This document shows positions 18,870 to 27,665 of a stretch of DNA of 64,000 nucleotides, piece by piece; within the stretch, counting starts at the first letter, position 1, and every line of letters begins with the position of its first letter. The position numbers and the translations under genes were made by a program. This DNA is from DASYXZ01 sp035308965 (GTDB lineage Bacteria; Acidobacteriota; Terriglobia; UBA7540), in NCBI GenBank assembly GCA_035308965.1, contig DATGFN010000024.1, positions 1 to 64,000 of the forward strand. The letters run 5' to 3'. The notes beneath the pieces are model-generated. The model was given only the letters and a program-made list of their open reading frames with translations, did not search any database and was not told the origin of the DNA.

Positions 18870-20291
18870 TCACTGAGTTCTTGGTTGTTTGAGGGGCAAG
18901 TCCACCACAAATTGGGTATTGCCGGGTTGGGATTCAACATGGATTTCGCCGTGGTGCTTGCGCACAATGCGGGCCACGGTATCCAGGCCCAGGCCCGTTC
19001 CCTCCCCCACGCCTTTGGTGGTGAAAAAAGGATCGAAAATGCGCGCTTTAATGTTGGGAGGAATTCCGGGGCCATTGTCCTGAATCTCCACCGTCACGCG
19101 ATCCAAAACCCGCCGGGTGCGAATCCGCAAACCGCCTTTGCCGTTCATGGAGTCAATGGCGTTGTCAATCAAATTGGTCCAAACCTGGTTCAGTTCGCCG
19201 CCGTAAGCGCAAACCTTGGGAAGATTGGGATCGTAATCGCGGGTGACCGTAACTCCCCGCTTCAAGCGATGCCCCAGTATGGTCAACGTACTCTCGATGC
19301 CATGATGCACATCCACTTCCTGAATGGACCCCTGGTCCATGTAAGAATATTCTTTGATAGCCTTCACCAGTTCAGAAATGCGCTTGGTGCTGTTTTCGAT
19401 TTCGTTGATCAGCTTGCCGATGGTCAGCAGCGCGGCAATGCGAACCAGGGCATCGCACCAGGCAATGTCGCCGATCTTGGCGGCCAGGCCTTCGAGCTTG
19501 GGGACGTCCACGCCCACATCGGCGAGAATGGGCGCAATTTTCCAGGCATCCGGCATCTTGCGTTCGGTCAGCCAGGCGCTGATTCTTTCCTCCCGGTCGC
19601 TTTGACCCAGGGGATCCACCGGGGTCTGGGGAACATATTCCTGGGCCTTGCGCTCCAGGTGAAGAATGGTTTCGCGCTGGTCGTCGGTGAGAGCGTGGCG
19701 CGCCAGCCGGATGCTTGCGTCCCGGACGGTTTCCAGCGCCGCGCGCAGACTGACGGCCGAACGCTGGGCCGCCGCCGCCGGATTATTCAACTCGTGAGCC
19801 AGGCCGGCCGAAAGTTTCCCCAGGGCCATCAGCTTCTCGCGCTCCGTTTCAATTTTGGTGGTCTCGCGGATGCGGTCGGACATGATAGCCACCAGCCGTT
19901 GCCCGAGCTGGGGCATGCGTTGCAGCATTTCGGGGAAAAAACTCTTGTGGAGGCGGGCTATCCGGGTGGGGACGACGGCGCGCCCCGTGCCCTGAAAGGT
20001 GGTGAGTCGTGAAAATGGTAGATAGCCGGTGACCTCGCCGGCGACCGCGCTGTAGATGGGCCCGTCCGGATTGTCATGGCGCTGGAACCGAGTCTCCCCT
20101 TCCAGAATCACAGCGAGCCACTCGGCGGGGTCACCGGCCCGGACGAAAACATCTCCGGGCGCGAGGTAAACGTCCTCAAATCTTTCCGCCAGCCATAGAA
20201 GGTGCTCCTGGGGGAGATCGGAGAAGACGCTTATTTTGCGCAGATCGTTCGTCAACTGTTCAACTTGGACTGCCATTGGATTTTCCGCCAT
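18870..20291 (-). CDS. Histidine kinase with N-terminal cyclic-nucleotide-binding domain
   Basis: Residues about 15-135 form a CRP-like cNMP-binding domain (FSDLPQEHLLWLAERF, LAPGDVFVRAGDPAEWLAVILEGE). A HisKA region follows with phospho-acceptor His166 in LSAGLAHELNNP, then a long helical middle, then an HATPase domain with N box NQVWTNLIDNAIDSM, G1 DNGPGIPP and G2 GEGTGLGL. No membrane segment is present, so it is cytosolic. The start codon is 2 nt after the stop of the fused response regulator-reductase upstream, so the two are translationally coupled and are presumably cognate. Whether the N-terminal pocket binds a cyclic nucleotide is not evident: the usual phosphate-binding RSA-type arginine segment is not clear. 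Confidence 0.9.
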   Translation of the reverse strand: MAENPMAVQVEQLTNDLRKISVFSDLPQEHLLWLAERFEDVYLAPGDVFVRAGDPAEWLAVILEGETRFQRHDNPDGPIYSAVAGEVTGYLPFSRLTTFQGTGRAVVPTRIARLHKSFFPEMLQRMPQLGQRLVAIMSDRIRETTKIETEREKLMALGKLSAGLAHELNNPAAAAQRSAVSLRAALETVRDASIRLARHALTDDQRETILHLERKAQEYVPQTPVDPLGQSDREERISAWLTERKMPDAWKIAPILADVGVDVPKLEGLAAKIGDIAWCDALVRIAALLTIGKLINEIENSTKRISELVKAIKEYSYMDQGSIQEVDVHHGIESTLTILGHRLKRGVTVTRDYDPNLPKVCAYGGELNQVWTNLIDNAIDSMNGKGGLRIRTRRVLDRVTVEIQDNGPGIPPNIKARIFDPFFTTKGVGEGTGLGLDTVARIVRKHHGEIHVESQPGNTQFVVDLPLKQPRTQ

Positions 20292-20293
20292 AG

Positions 20294-21964
20294 TTACACC
20301 GCGCTCAGGTATTGATGAATGAATTGGACCGCGATCGATCCCTCGCCTACTCCGGAAGCCACGCGCTTCACCGAACCGTGGCGCACATCACCCACGGCGA
20401 AGATCCCGGGCACGCTGGTTTCGGGCAAAAAGGGATCGCGGTCGGGAGTCCACCCTGCGGGCCGCTTTCCTTCGTGCATCAGGTCGTTTCCGGTAAGAAT
20501 GAATCCGCGCGCGTCGCGTTCCACCACGCCCGCGAGCCAATCGGTGAGAGGCGCCGCGCCAATGAAGACAAAAAGTGAAGCGGCGGGAACCTTTTCCGTC
20601 TGGCCGCTGTCTGAACAGTGGATCGAGATCGATTCCAAGCGCGTGTCACCGTGAACTTCCACCACGTGCGCGTGCGTTTCCACCACGATGTTGGTCGTTT
20701 GTTTGATCTGGTCAATCAAATACTGCGACATGGATGCGGAGAGCGAATCACCGCGCACCAGCATCACCACCCGGCTGGCGTACTTGGAGAAATACATGGC
20801 GGCTTGTCCAGCGGAATTGGCGCCTCCGATGATGTAAACATCCTCGCCCTTGCACGCCATCGCCTCGGTCATGGCGGAGCCGTAGTAGACGCCGCGCCCT
20901 TGCAGACGTTCCGCGCCCGGCACTTCCAGCTTGCGGTAGGAGACGCCCGTGGCCAGCAGCAACACTTTGCAGCCCAGCTCGCTGCCGTCCGCCAGCTTCA
21001 CAATGCGCGAGGGACCCTCCACTCGCACGGCGGTTGCCGATTGAGGGGTGAGGATTTCCACGCCAAAGCGCCTGGCCTGGGTGACGGCGCGGCGCGCCAG
21101 GTCGGCGCCGCTGAGGCCGGAGGGAAAGCCCAGGTAGTTTTCGATGCGCGAGCTCATCCCCGCCTGGCCGCCTGGAGCTTCCCTTTCAATCATCACCGTC
21201 TTCAATCCTTCGGAAGCGCCATAGACGGCCGCTGCGAGGCCGGCCGGACCTCCGCCCACAATCACCAAATCATAGAAAGCCAGATCGGCGCGCACACGAA
21301 GGCCGAGCTTTTCCGCCAACTGAACCGCACTCGGTTCGGCCAGGGAAGAGCCGTCGGGGAAAAGAATGACGGGCAAATGGGACGCGTCATCACCCAAAGT
21401 TTTTGCGAGCCGGCCAACCTCAGGATTGGTGTCGGCAGTCTCAAGATCGAACCATTGATATGGAACCTGATTGCGCGCCAGAAATTCTCGCGCCGAGTAA
21501 GATTCCGGAGACCAACGATGGCCGAGCAAGCGAATGCCCTCGAAGGCAGGATGATAGGTTCCCCGCCAATCATCCAATAGATCATCGAGTACCGGATAGA
21601 AATTCTCCTCGGGGGGATCCCATGGCTTCAACAGGTAATGATGAATTTTGGCTTCATTAATGGCCCGAATGGCCGCGTCAGTATCGGCGTAAGCCGTCAG
21701 GAGGACTCGTTTGGTTTGAGGATAGAGTTCCATCGCCTTGCCGAGAAATTCCACTCCGGACATTTCCGGCATGCGCTGGTCGGCAAGGAGTAAAGCGACA
21801 GCGTCGCTGCGTTTTTTCAAAGCCCGTAGGGCATCAAGGGCCGTAGCGCCTGAATCCGCGCGCAACACACGATAGCGTTCAGAGTACCGGCTGCGCAAGT
21901 CGCGCTCCACGGCGCGCAAAACCTCCGCATCATCGTCGATAGTCATCAATACCGGCTTGGCCAT
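20294..21964 (-). CDS. Response regulator fused to a thioredoxin-reductase-like flavoprotein
   Basis: Three modules in 556 residues. First, a REC domain (1-125) with acidic pocket D10-D12, phospho-acceptor Asp62 in LLADQRMPEMSG, Thr90 and Lys113. Second, a short glutaredoxin/thioredoxin-fold segment (about 145-225; NQVPYQWFDLE, LPVILFPDGS) without a CxxC. Third, a thioredoxin-reductase-type FAD/NAD(P)H module (235-556): VIVGGGPAGLAAAVYGASEG, GMSSRIENYLGFPSG, VYIIGGANSAGQAAMYF and FAVGDVRHGSVKRVASGVGEG. The place where thioredoxin reductase has CATC reads VYYGSAMTEAMAC, so the redox disulfide is missing. This argues for a redox sensor or an oxidase-like flavoprotein rather than a thioredoxin reductase. 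It is the first gene of an operon with the histidine kinase. Confidence 0.9.
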   Translation of the reverse strand: MAKPVLMTIDDDAEVLRAVERDLRSRYSERYRVLRADSGATALDALRALKKRSDAVALLLADQRMPEMSGVEFLGKAMELYPQTKRVLLTAYADTDAAIRAINEAKIHHYLLKPWDPPEENFYPVLDDLLDDWRGTYHPAFEGIRLLGHRWSPESYSAREFLARNQVPYQWFDLETADTNPEVGRLAKTLGDDASHLPVILFPDGSSLAEPSAVQLAEKLGLRVRADLAFYDLVIVGGGPAGLAAAVYGASEGLKTVMIEREAPGGQAGMSSRIENYLGFPSGLSGADLARRAVTQARRFGVEILTPQSATAVRVEGPSRIVKLADGSELGCKVLLLATGVSYRKLEVPGAERLQGRGVYYGSAMTEAMACKGEDVYIIGGANSAGQAAMYFSKYASRVVMLVRGDSLSASMSQYLIDQIKQTTNIVVETHAHVVEVHGDTRLESISIHCSDSGQTEKVPAASLFVFIGAAPLTDWLAGVVERDARGFILTGNDLMHEGKRPAGWTPDRDPFLPETSVPGIFAVGDVRHGSVKRVASGVGEGSIAVQFIHQYLSAV

Positions 21965-22529
21965 AATAGTCCACCACTCATATGAACTGGTCTTTCTATA
22001 GATGCGGGAAATTATCCAAAGATACTTTCCGGTGATGCATCTGCCCTTCCCTGTGACATATAAAATTAGGAACTGTAATTTCTATCTCCGAGACTTCACT
22101 CCGTCATTATACCGGGGAAACCCTATTTGGCTCCCTCTGAAAGGAAAAACCCAAGTGTCAAAATTTGACCCAATTAACTCGGTACCATTGAGGACGTGAC
22201 CACTCACCTGGCGCACTCCGGCTGATAAAAAAGCCGGCATCGCGCCACCCTCTCCCCACGGAAGAGGGCAGGGGGAAAAAGGAGGGTGAGTTGAAATCAG
22301 TTCTTGAGGCAGTTTTAAATAATTAGGATCCCAGCCTTCTCCCAGAGGAGAAGGTGGCTCGCCGCGGCGGGGCGGATGAGGGGCTAGTTCCGACATTCGG
22401 CCTCAGTCCTCAGATCTTTGACAGTAAACAGGTCTTGGTCAAATGAAAAACCAAACTGTGTCACACCCCCCCAAGGCCGGTCTTGACATTTAACGCCTGC
22501 CCCGCAAATCTGTTGCTGGAGGGGTTGAA
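21965..22529. other. Intergenic region with imperfect palindromic repeats
   Basis: No gene was found. Two C/G-rich imperfect palindromes of the dispersed CTCTCCC/GGGAGAG type lie at about 22245-22290 and 22332-22385. A short hairpin, CCGGCT/AGCCGG, lies at 22218-22237. Near the right end TTGACA (22483-22488) is followed after 17 nt by AAATCT, a possible weak promoter for the NIPSNAP gene. Confidence 0.5.
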
Positions 22530-22847
22530 ATGATCATCGAAATGCGGACTTACAAGACCAAGCCCGGCATGCGATCAAGGTTCATTGAGATATTTCGCTC
22601 CAAGTCGATCGCTGCTCATGCGGAAATCGGAATGAAAATACTTGGGCCGTTTCTTTCCGTTGAAGATCCAGACATCTTCTTTTTCATGCGTGGCTTCCCG
22701 GACCTCCGTTCGCGCGAACCGATGAAAGCAAAGTTTTACCAAGGGGAGCTTTGGAAGCGCGAATTAGAGAACGTCCTGATGCCGATGCTGGAAAAGTATG
22801 AAGTCGTCGTGGTGGACGATCCTGAAGGCCTGGTACGATGGAAGTAA
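22530..22847 (+). CDS. NIPSNAP-family protein
   Basis: A 105-residue ferredoxin-like-fold protein with the NIPSNAP signature: MIIEMRTYKTKPGMRSRFIEIF at the N terminus (given in two overlapping parts in the family as xIELRxYxxKPG) and the aromatic FFFMRGFPDLRSRE strand. A strong ribosome-binding site, GGAGGGG, precedes the ATG by 6 nt. Bacterial members are mostly uncharacterised; some resemble dimeric alpha-beta barrel monooxygenases, but no catalytic residue can be named here. It is monocistronic, facing the RND efflux genes tail to tail. Confidence 0.85.
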   Translation: MIIEMRTYKTKPGMRSRFIEIFRSKSIAAHAEIGMKILGPFLSVEDPDIFFFMRGFPDLRSREPMKAKFYQGELWKRELENVLMPMLEKYEVVVVDDPEGLVRWK

Positions 22848-22952
22848 GGTGGTTAATCAGGCAAGAGCGTCATCGGGAGTGGATATACAAATCCCGCAGC
22901 ATTCCTTTGTAACCCCACTTCAATCAGTCCTCGACTATTTGAAAATCTAAGT

Positions 22953-25900
22953 CTATTCCGCGCGCCTGGTCATATAAAAATAAATGGCTGGGGTTACGAT
23001 CAGCGAAAGGACCATGGAAATCAGGATGCCGCCGATAACGGCAATGGCGAGGGGTTGGAGCATCTGGGAGCCGGCGCCGAGGGCCAAGGACAAAGGCAGC
23101 ATGCCTGCGACAGCCGCGAGCGCCGTCATGGTGATGGGGCGCAGGCGGCGGCGTCCGGCTTGAATCATCGCTTCCTCTGGCGGAAATCCGGCGTGGCGGA
23201 ATTTCTGGTCGGCATCGAGCAACAGGATGCCGTTCTTGGCCACGATGCCGATCACCATGATGAGGCCCATGAAGGATGAAATGTTGAACGTGATTCCGGT
23301 AACGAGCAGAGCGAAAAAAACTCCCGAAGTTGAGAGCATGGCCGAAGTTAGAATTGCGACCGACGCGGAAAACTGGCGGAACTCAAAAAGCAGGACCAGA
23401 AAGACCAGCACGAGCGCCAGCACGAGCACGGTGACGAGATCACCAAACGATTTTTGCTGCTCTTTGTAGGTTCCACCATATTCCACGCGAATGGAGGGAG
23501 GAATCTTTAACTGGGTGACGGCCTTCTTCACTGCCGCGATGCCGGTGCCAAGGTCCACTCCATCCAGACGGGCGGTTACGGATACTTCCCGCTGAAGATT
23601 GATGCGGGTGATTTCCGTTTGTCCCGGCAGTTCGGTAAGCGTGGCGAGCGACCCGAGCGTGGCCGTGCTTCCCGTCGAGCTAATCATCATGGTGTTGCTC
23701 ATGGCGTCGAGCGAGGCCCGCGTGGACTGGGGAAACCGCACGCGCAAGTTATAGACTCGGTCATTTACGATGAGCGGCGTGGGAGCGGGCTCGCCTTCCA
23801 GCATGGCCGCGGCATCGGTTGTGATTTCCTCGGGCGTAAACCCTGCGCGCGCGGCCGTGGCGGGATTCACCTGGTAAACCACGGCGGGACCACTGGTGGT
23901 GTTTTCGATTCCATTCGCCACATCCACTACCGGTTTCTTGCCTCCAATTTTGATGTTGCCGATGGCATCGCCCACCTGCGGCGCCCACTCCGCCAGCAAA
24001 TCGGCATTGGGAGAAAACATCATGATCTGGATGGGCTGCGGGGAACCGGTGAGGTCTCCGATCATGTCTTGCAATACCTGGGGGAAATCGATATCCACGG
24101 AAGGTTCTGACGCTTTGATTTTGTCGCGGATGTCGCTGATGATCTGGTCAATATTGCGCCTTCGCTTGCTCTTCAGCTTCACGGAAATATCGCCCGTATT
24201 GGCTTCGGTCACCGCCGCCAGCCCAAGCTGAAGGCCGGTGCGGCGCGAAGTGCTTTCCACCTCGGGAGTCGCGCGCACAATTTGCTCCATGTGCGAAACC
24301 ACACGGTTTGTCTCCTGAAGCGAAGAGCCCGAGGGCATGACGTAGTCGAGCACGAACCCGCCCTCATCCATGGCCGGAAGCAGGTCGGATCCGAGATTCC
24401 GATAACAGACGTATGAAACCACCACCAACACCACACCCATCGCCGCGAGCCAGGTTGGATGCTCCAGGGCACGGCGCACCCAACGTTCGTAATATTTTAT
24501 GACGGAACCGAAGAAGCCTCTCATGGAAGCTTCTTCTTCAGCAGCCATCAACCTTTTCACTTCGTCATCTTGGGTTGGCGGAGGTACACGAAAATCGCCG
24601 CCGGCGGTATCCATCGGATCGGCGGCCGGCTTCGGCAAATCCTTCCGGCGCAGGAAGTAGAGACTCAGGTTGGGGGTCCAAACCAGCGCCAACGCCAGCG
24701 AGGTAAATAAAGATACGGACATGGTAACGGCCAGGGCGCGAAAGAAAGTTCCCGTGACGCCCGTGATCGCAATCAAGGGCAGGAACACCACCACCGGAGT
24801 AATGGTCGAGCCCACCAGCGGCACGCTAATTTCTTTCAGCGCGCTTTGGATGGCTTGCAGACGTTCTTCGCCGGCCTCGCGGTGCAACACGATGTTTTCC
24901 ACCACCACGATGGCATCGTCGATCACCAGGCCCACGGCCGCGGCCAGCCCGCCCAGGGTCATCAGATTGAAACTTTCGCCCAGTACCTTGAGGGCAATGA
25001 ATGTCACCAAGAGGGTGACAGGAATAACCATTCCGGCGACGAGTGAAGATCCCCAATCGCGCAGGAACACCACCAGGATGATTGACGCCAGAATCAATCC
25101 CACGATGATGGCGTCGCGCACGCTCTCTATGGATTGGTTGACAATATCCGATTGATCGTAATAGGCGCGCAGTTCGACCCCGGCAGGCAGAGCCGACTGG
25201 ATCTGCTGAATTTCGCTGTGCACCTCATCAGCCACGGCCACGGTGTTGCTGCCCGGCTGGCGATTGATGCTCAATAGAACCGCAGGTTTTCCGTTGGCGG
25301 TGACCACCGTGTAAACCGGCGCCACAGATGGGCCCACTGTGCCAACATCGCGCAGACGAATCGGAATGTCGTTCGTATTCTTGATGACGATATCCCCAAT
25401 TTCATCCGGAGAGTGCACTTGCGCCGTGATGAGGCCGAGGTACAGTTGATGGTTGTGCTCCAGCAATCCGGGTGAATCAATCAAGTTGGTTCGACGGACG
25501 GCCTCCAGGATATCGGGGATCGTCACTTTGGCCCTCAAGAGCTTGGACGGGTCCACCGTCAATTCAAATTCGGGCTGATCGCCTCCCTGCACCACGACCG
25601 TGGCGACACCGTTCAACCGGTTCAAACGGGGTTTGATATCGTAGGTCGCTATTTCCCACAACTGGGTCTGCGGAAGTTTTTCCGAAGTCAGGCTGTAACC
25701 AATGATGGGAAAACTGGCAAAGCTGAGGCGATGGGATTCAATCTTGGCGGTCGAGGGAAGGGTGGTTTGCACCCGGGCCAATGCGGAGTCGACACTCTGA
25801 AGGGTCTGAAACATGTCCACGTTCCAATTGAAGTTGAGGTCTATCTCCGCCGAACCGCGACTGGTGGTCGATTGCACGCTTTCCAGGCCCTCAACGCTAT

Positions 25901-26150
25901 TCACAGCTTCCTCGAGAGGGCGGGTAATGGTCACCATCATCTGATCGATGGGCATCACGCCGTTGTCCACGCCGATAATCACACGGGGAAAATTGGTGGA
26001 GGGAAATACCGCGACAGGAATCGTAAATACGACGTACAAACCCACCGCGGCCAGGGTGAGAATCAGGAAAATGACGGCTTTGGAATGCCGCGCCACCCAA
26101 TAAGACGACGAAGCAATGGTTTTGGGAGTGGGTTGGTCCGGGATGGTCAT
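22953..26150 (-). CDS. RND efflux transporter, inner-membrane permease
   Basis: A 1065-residue RND permease, with a first membrane helix at about residues 24-46, a large periplasmic loop, helices 2-6, a cytoplasmic linker, then a second half of the same plan. Family motifs include PVAVFPSTNFPRV, the helix-4 segment GLAAAVGLVIDDAIVVVEN (the paired acidic residues carry protons), and the C-terminal MVIGIVAKNGILLLD. The charge pattern fits the hydrophobe/amphiphile (HAE1-like) branch more than metal pumps, but the substrate is unknown. It is the third gene of a tolC-adaptor-permease operon, so a full tripartite pump across both membranes is encoded. Confidence 0.95.
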   Translation of the reverse strand: MTIPDQPTPKTIASSSYWVARHSKAVIFLILTLAAVGLYVVFTIPVAVFPSTNFPRVIIGVDNGVMPIDQMMVTITRPLEEAVNSVEGLESVQSTTSRGSAEIDLNFNWNVDMFQTLQSVDSALARVQTTLPSTAKIESHRLSFASFPIIGYSLTSEKLPQTQLWEIATYDIKPRLNRLNGVATVVVQGGDQPEFELTVDPSKLLRAKVTIPDILEAVRRTNLIDSPGLLEHNHQLYLGLITAQVHSPDEIGDIVIKNTNDIPIRLRDVGTVGPSVAPVYTVVTANGKPAVLLSINRQPGSNTVAVADEVHSEIQQIQSALPAGVELRAYYDQSDIVNQSIESVRDAIIVGLILASIILVVFLRDWGSSLVAGMVIPVTLLVTFIALKVLGESFNLMTLGGLAAAVGLVIDDAIVVVENIVLHREAGEERLQAIQSALKEISVPLVGSTITPVVVFLPLIAITGVTGTFFRALAVTMSVSLFTSLALALVWTPNLSLYFLRRKDLPKPAADPMDTAGGDFRVPPPTQDDEVKRLMAAEEEASMRGFFGSVIKYYERWVRRALEHPTWLAAMGVVLVVVSYVCYRNLGSDLLPAMDEGGFVLDYVMPSGSSLQETNRVVSHMEQIVRATPEVESTSRRTGLQLGLAAVTEANTGDISVKLKSKRRRNIDQIISDIRDKIKASEPSVDIDFPQVLQDMIGDLTGSPQPIQIMMFSPNADLLAEWAPQVGDAIGNIKIGGKKPVVDVANGIENTTSGPAVVYQVNPATAARAGFTPEEITTDAAAMLEGEPAPTPLIVNDRVYNLRVRFPQSTRASLDAMSNTMMISSTGSTATLGSLATLTELPGQTEITRINLQREVSVTARLDGVDLGTGIAAVKKAVTQLKIPPSIRVEYGGTYKEQQKSFGDLVTVLVLALVLVFLVLLFEFRQFSASVAILTSAMLSTSGVFFALLVTGITFNISSFMGLIMVIGIVAKNGILLLDADQKFRHAGFPPEEAMIQAGRRRLRPITMTALAAVAGMLPLSLALGAGSQMLQPLAIAVIGGILISMVLSLIVTPAIYFYMTRRAE

Positions 26151-26241
26151 TGGATTCTTATTGATTTCTCGCAGGTCGCCTTAAAGCGCATGGCAAGTCT
26201 TAGGCCGGGCATAACCATTGAGGTGCACGCTATGCCAGGGC

Positions 26242-27663
26242 TCAATCCTTTTCCCCGCCTTTTGGACTGGGTTCTTCGGCTCCGCCCTTATCGTCTTCTT
26301 CTTTTTTGGGAGTCTGGATCTCCAGCTTGGTCTTGGCCAAGACGTCCGGATCCTCACGGAAAAGTTCATAGGCGCCCACGGTCACCACTTTTTCTCCTTC
26401 GGACAACCCTGTCGTGATTTGAACATCGTCCCCGTTTTTGATCCCCACCTTCACGGGTTTGATCACCGGAGTATTGCCGTTGGCGACGATCACGGATGTA
26501 CCGCCATCGGCCGCGGTCAGCAAAGCGGTGGAGGGAATGACGAGGGCATCCTTCACCGTTTCGGTAACTATGCTGACGCGAACACTGGCGCCGGGCTTCA
26601 AATGCTCGCCACGGTTCGATGCCTGCACCCAAACTTCCACGGTAGTGCTGTTGGGATCGAGGGCCGGGCTCACAATGCTGACCTTGCCCGGAAATTCATC
26701 GCTGATTCCGGCCATCGAAATGGTTGCGGCGTCGCCCACGCGCATTAACGTTGCCTCTTGCTGGGCGACGTGGGCGCGTGCGATCACCTGCGAAGTATCC
26801 ATCACTGTAATGACCGGAGTCCCTGCGGTCGCCATCTCGCCGAGGTTCAGCGGGCGATCGGTTACCACGCCCTGGATGGGACTGCGTATCTCGGAATAAC
26901 TCAGTTGAGCCTGGGCGCCCTGATACTTGCCCTTGGCGGCGGAGAGCTGCCCGGCAGCGGACTTCAAATCAGAGCGCCTGGTGACGGACTGGACCGACTG
27001 CCAGTGCCGTTTCGCAATTTCATACTGGTTCCGAGCTTGGACAAGCGCAACGCCCGCGTCATCGAGTTCCTTGCGGGCAATGGCGCCTTCCTTGAACAGA
27101 CTCTGCCGGCTGTCATAAACTTTTTGTGCAGCGTCGAACGATTCCTTGGCCGCTTTCATATCCAACTCCGCTTTCTGCACCTCCTCCGGCACGGCCGCTT
27201 TTGTGGCCTCTTCATAGGCCGCTTGTGCTTGTTGGTAGCCTCCTTGATTTTCCGTGGAGGCGGCGGCCAGATCTTTATTTTCGAGCTCGGCCATCAGCTC
27301 GCCGGCGTGGACGTGACTACCCCGGTTCACGTAATACTTGATCACCGGCGCGCTGATTTTAGGCACCAGGGATGCCTGGCTCAGCGGATACAAAACGGCG
27401 TCCGCACTGACTTTGTTTTGAATGCTGGTCTTTTCCACGGCCGCCACCTGCACCGCGACGGTGGGGGAGGGTTCCTGCTCCGCTTTATTTGAACAAGCGG
27501 TTCCGCCCAGGCAGAGGGCGAGCGAAATGCACCAGAGGGCTTTCCGCGGTTGCGCTTTGCGGATGCGAAGCCGTCCCCGGGGCCTGCGTCCCCGGCATTC
27601 AAATCCCCAGGCCGTTCCCGCTGTTTCCACTTCCCTCAGGATTCGTCCTTTGTTCTTGTTCAT
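26242..27663 (-). CDS. RND efflux periplasmic adaptor (membrane fusion protein)
   Basis: A 473-residue adaptor. The start is taken as ATG 27663; a TTG two codons upstream is also possible. After a basic N terminus comes a membrane segment ending in a lipobox, LGGTAC, so it is probably a lipoprotein. Then follow a beta-barrel/lipoyl half (VIKYYVNRGSHVHAGELMAELENKDL, in part), a long coiled-coil hairpin (AQAAYEEATKAAVPEEVQKAEL onward), the second lipoyl half (SPIQGVVTDRPLNLGEMATAGTP) and C-terminal barrel domains. A charged tail, rich in K, E and G, extends beyond the usual end. It almost touches the upstream tolC-like gene (4-nt gap class), consistent with coupled expression. Confidence 0.93.
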   Translation of the reverse strand: MNKNKGRILREVETAGTAWGFECRGRRPRGRLRIRKAQPRKALWCISLALCLGGTACSNKAEQEPSPTVAVQVAAVEKTSIQNKVSADAVLYPLSQASLVPKISAPVIKYYVNRGSHVHAGELMAELENKDLAAASTENQGGYQQAQAAYEEATKAAVPEEVQKAELDMKAAKESFDAAQKVYDSRQSLFKEGAIARKELDDAGVALVQARNQYEIAKRHWQSVQSVTRRSDLKSAAGQLSAAKGKYQGAQAQLSYSEIRSPIQGVVTDRPLNLGEMATAGTPVITVMDTSQVIARAHVAQQEATLMRVGDAATISMAGISDEFPGKVSIVSPALDPNSTTVEVWVQASNRGEHLKPGASVRVSIVTETVKDALVIPSTALLTAADGGTSVIVANGNTPVIKPVKVGIKNGDDVQITTGLSEGEKVVTVGAYELFREDPDVLAKTKLEIQTPKKEEDDKGGAEEPSPKGGEKD

Positions 27664-27665
27664 AG

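Noticed and set aside
22953..26150. Assignment of the RND pump to copper or silver export (CusA).
   Set aside because: The methionine cluster and metal-binding adaptor features cannot be seen; a general HAE1-like label is safer.
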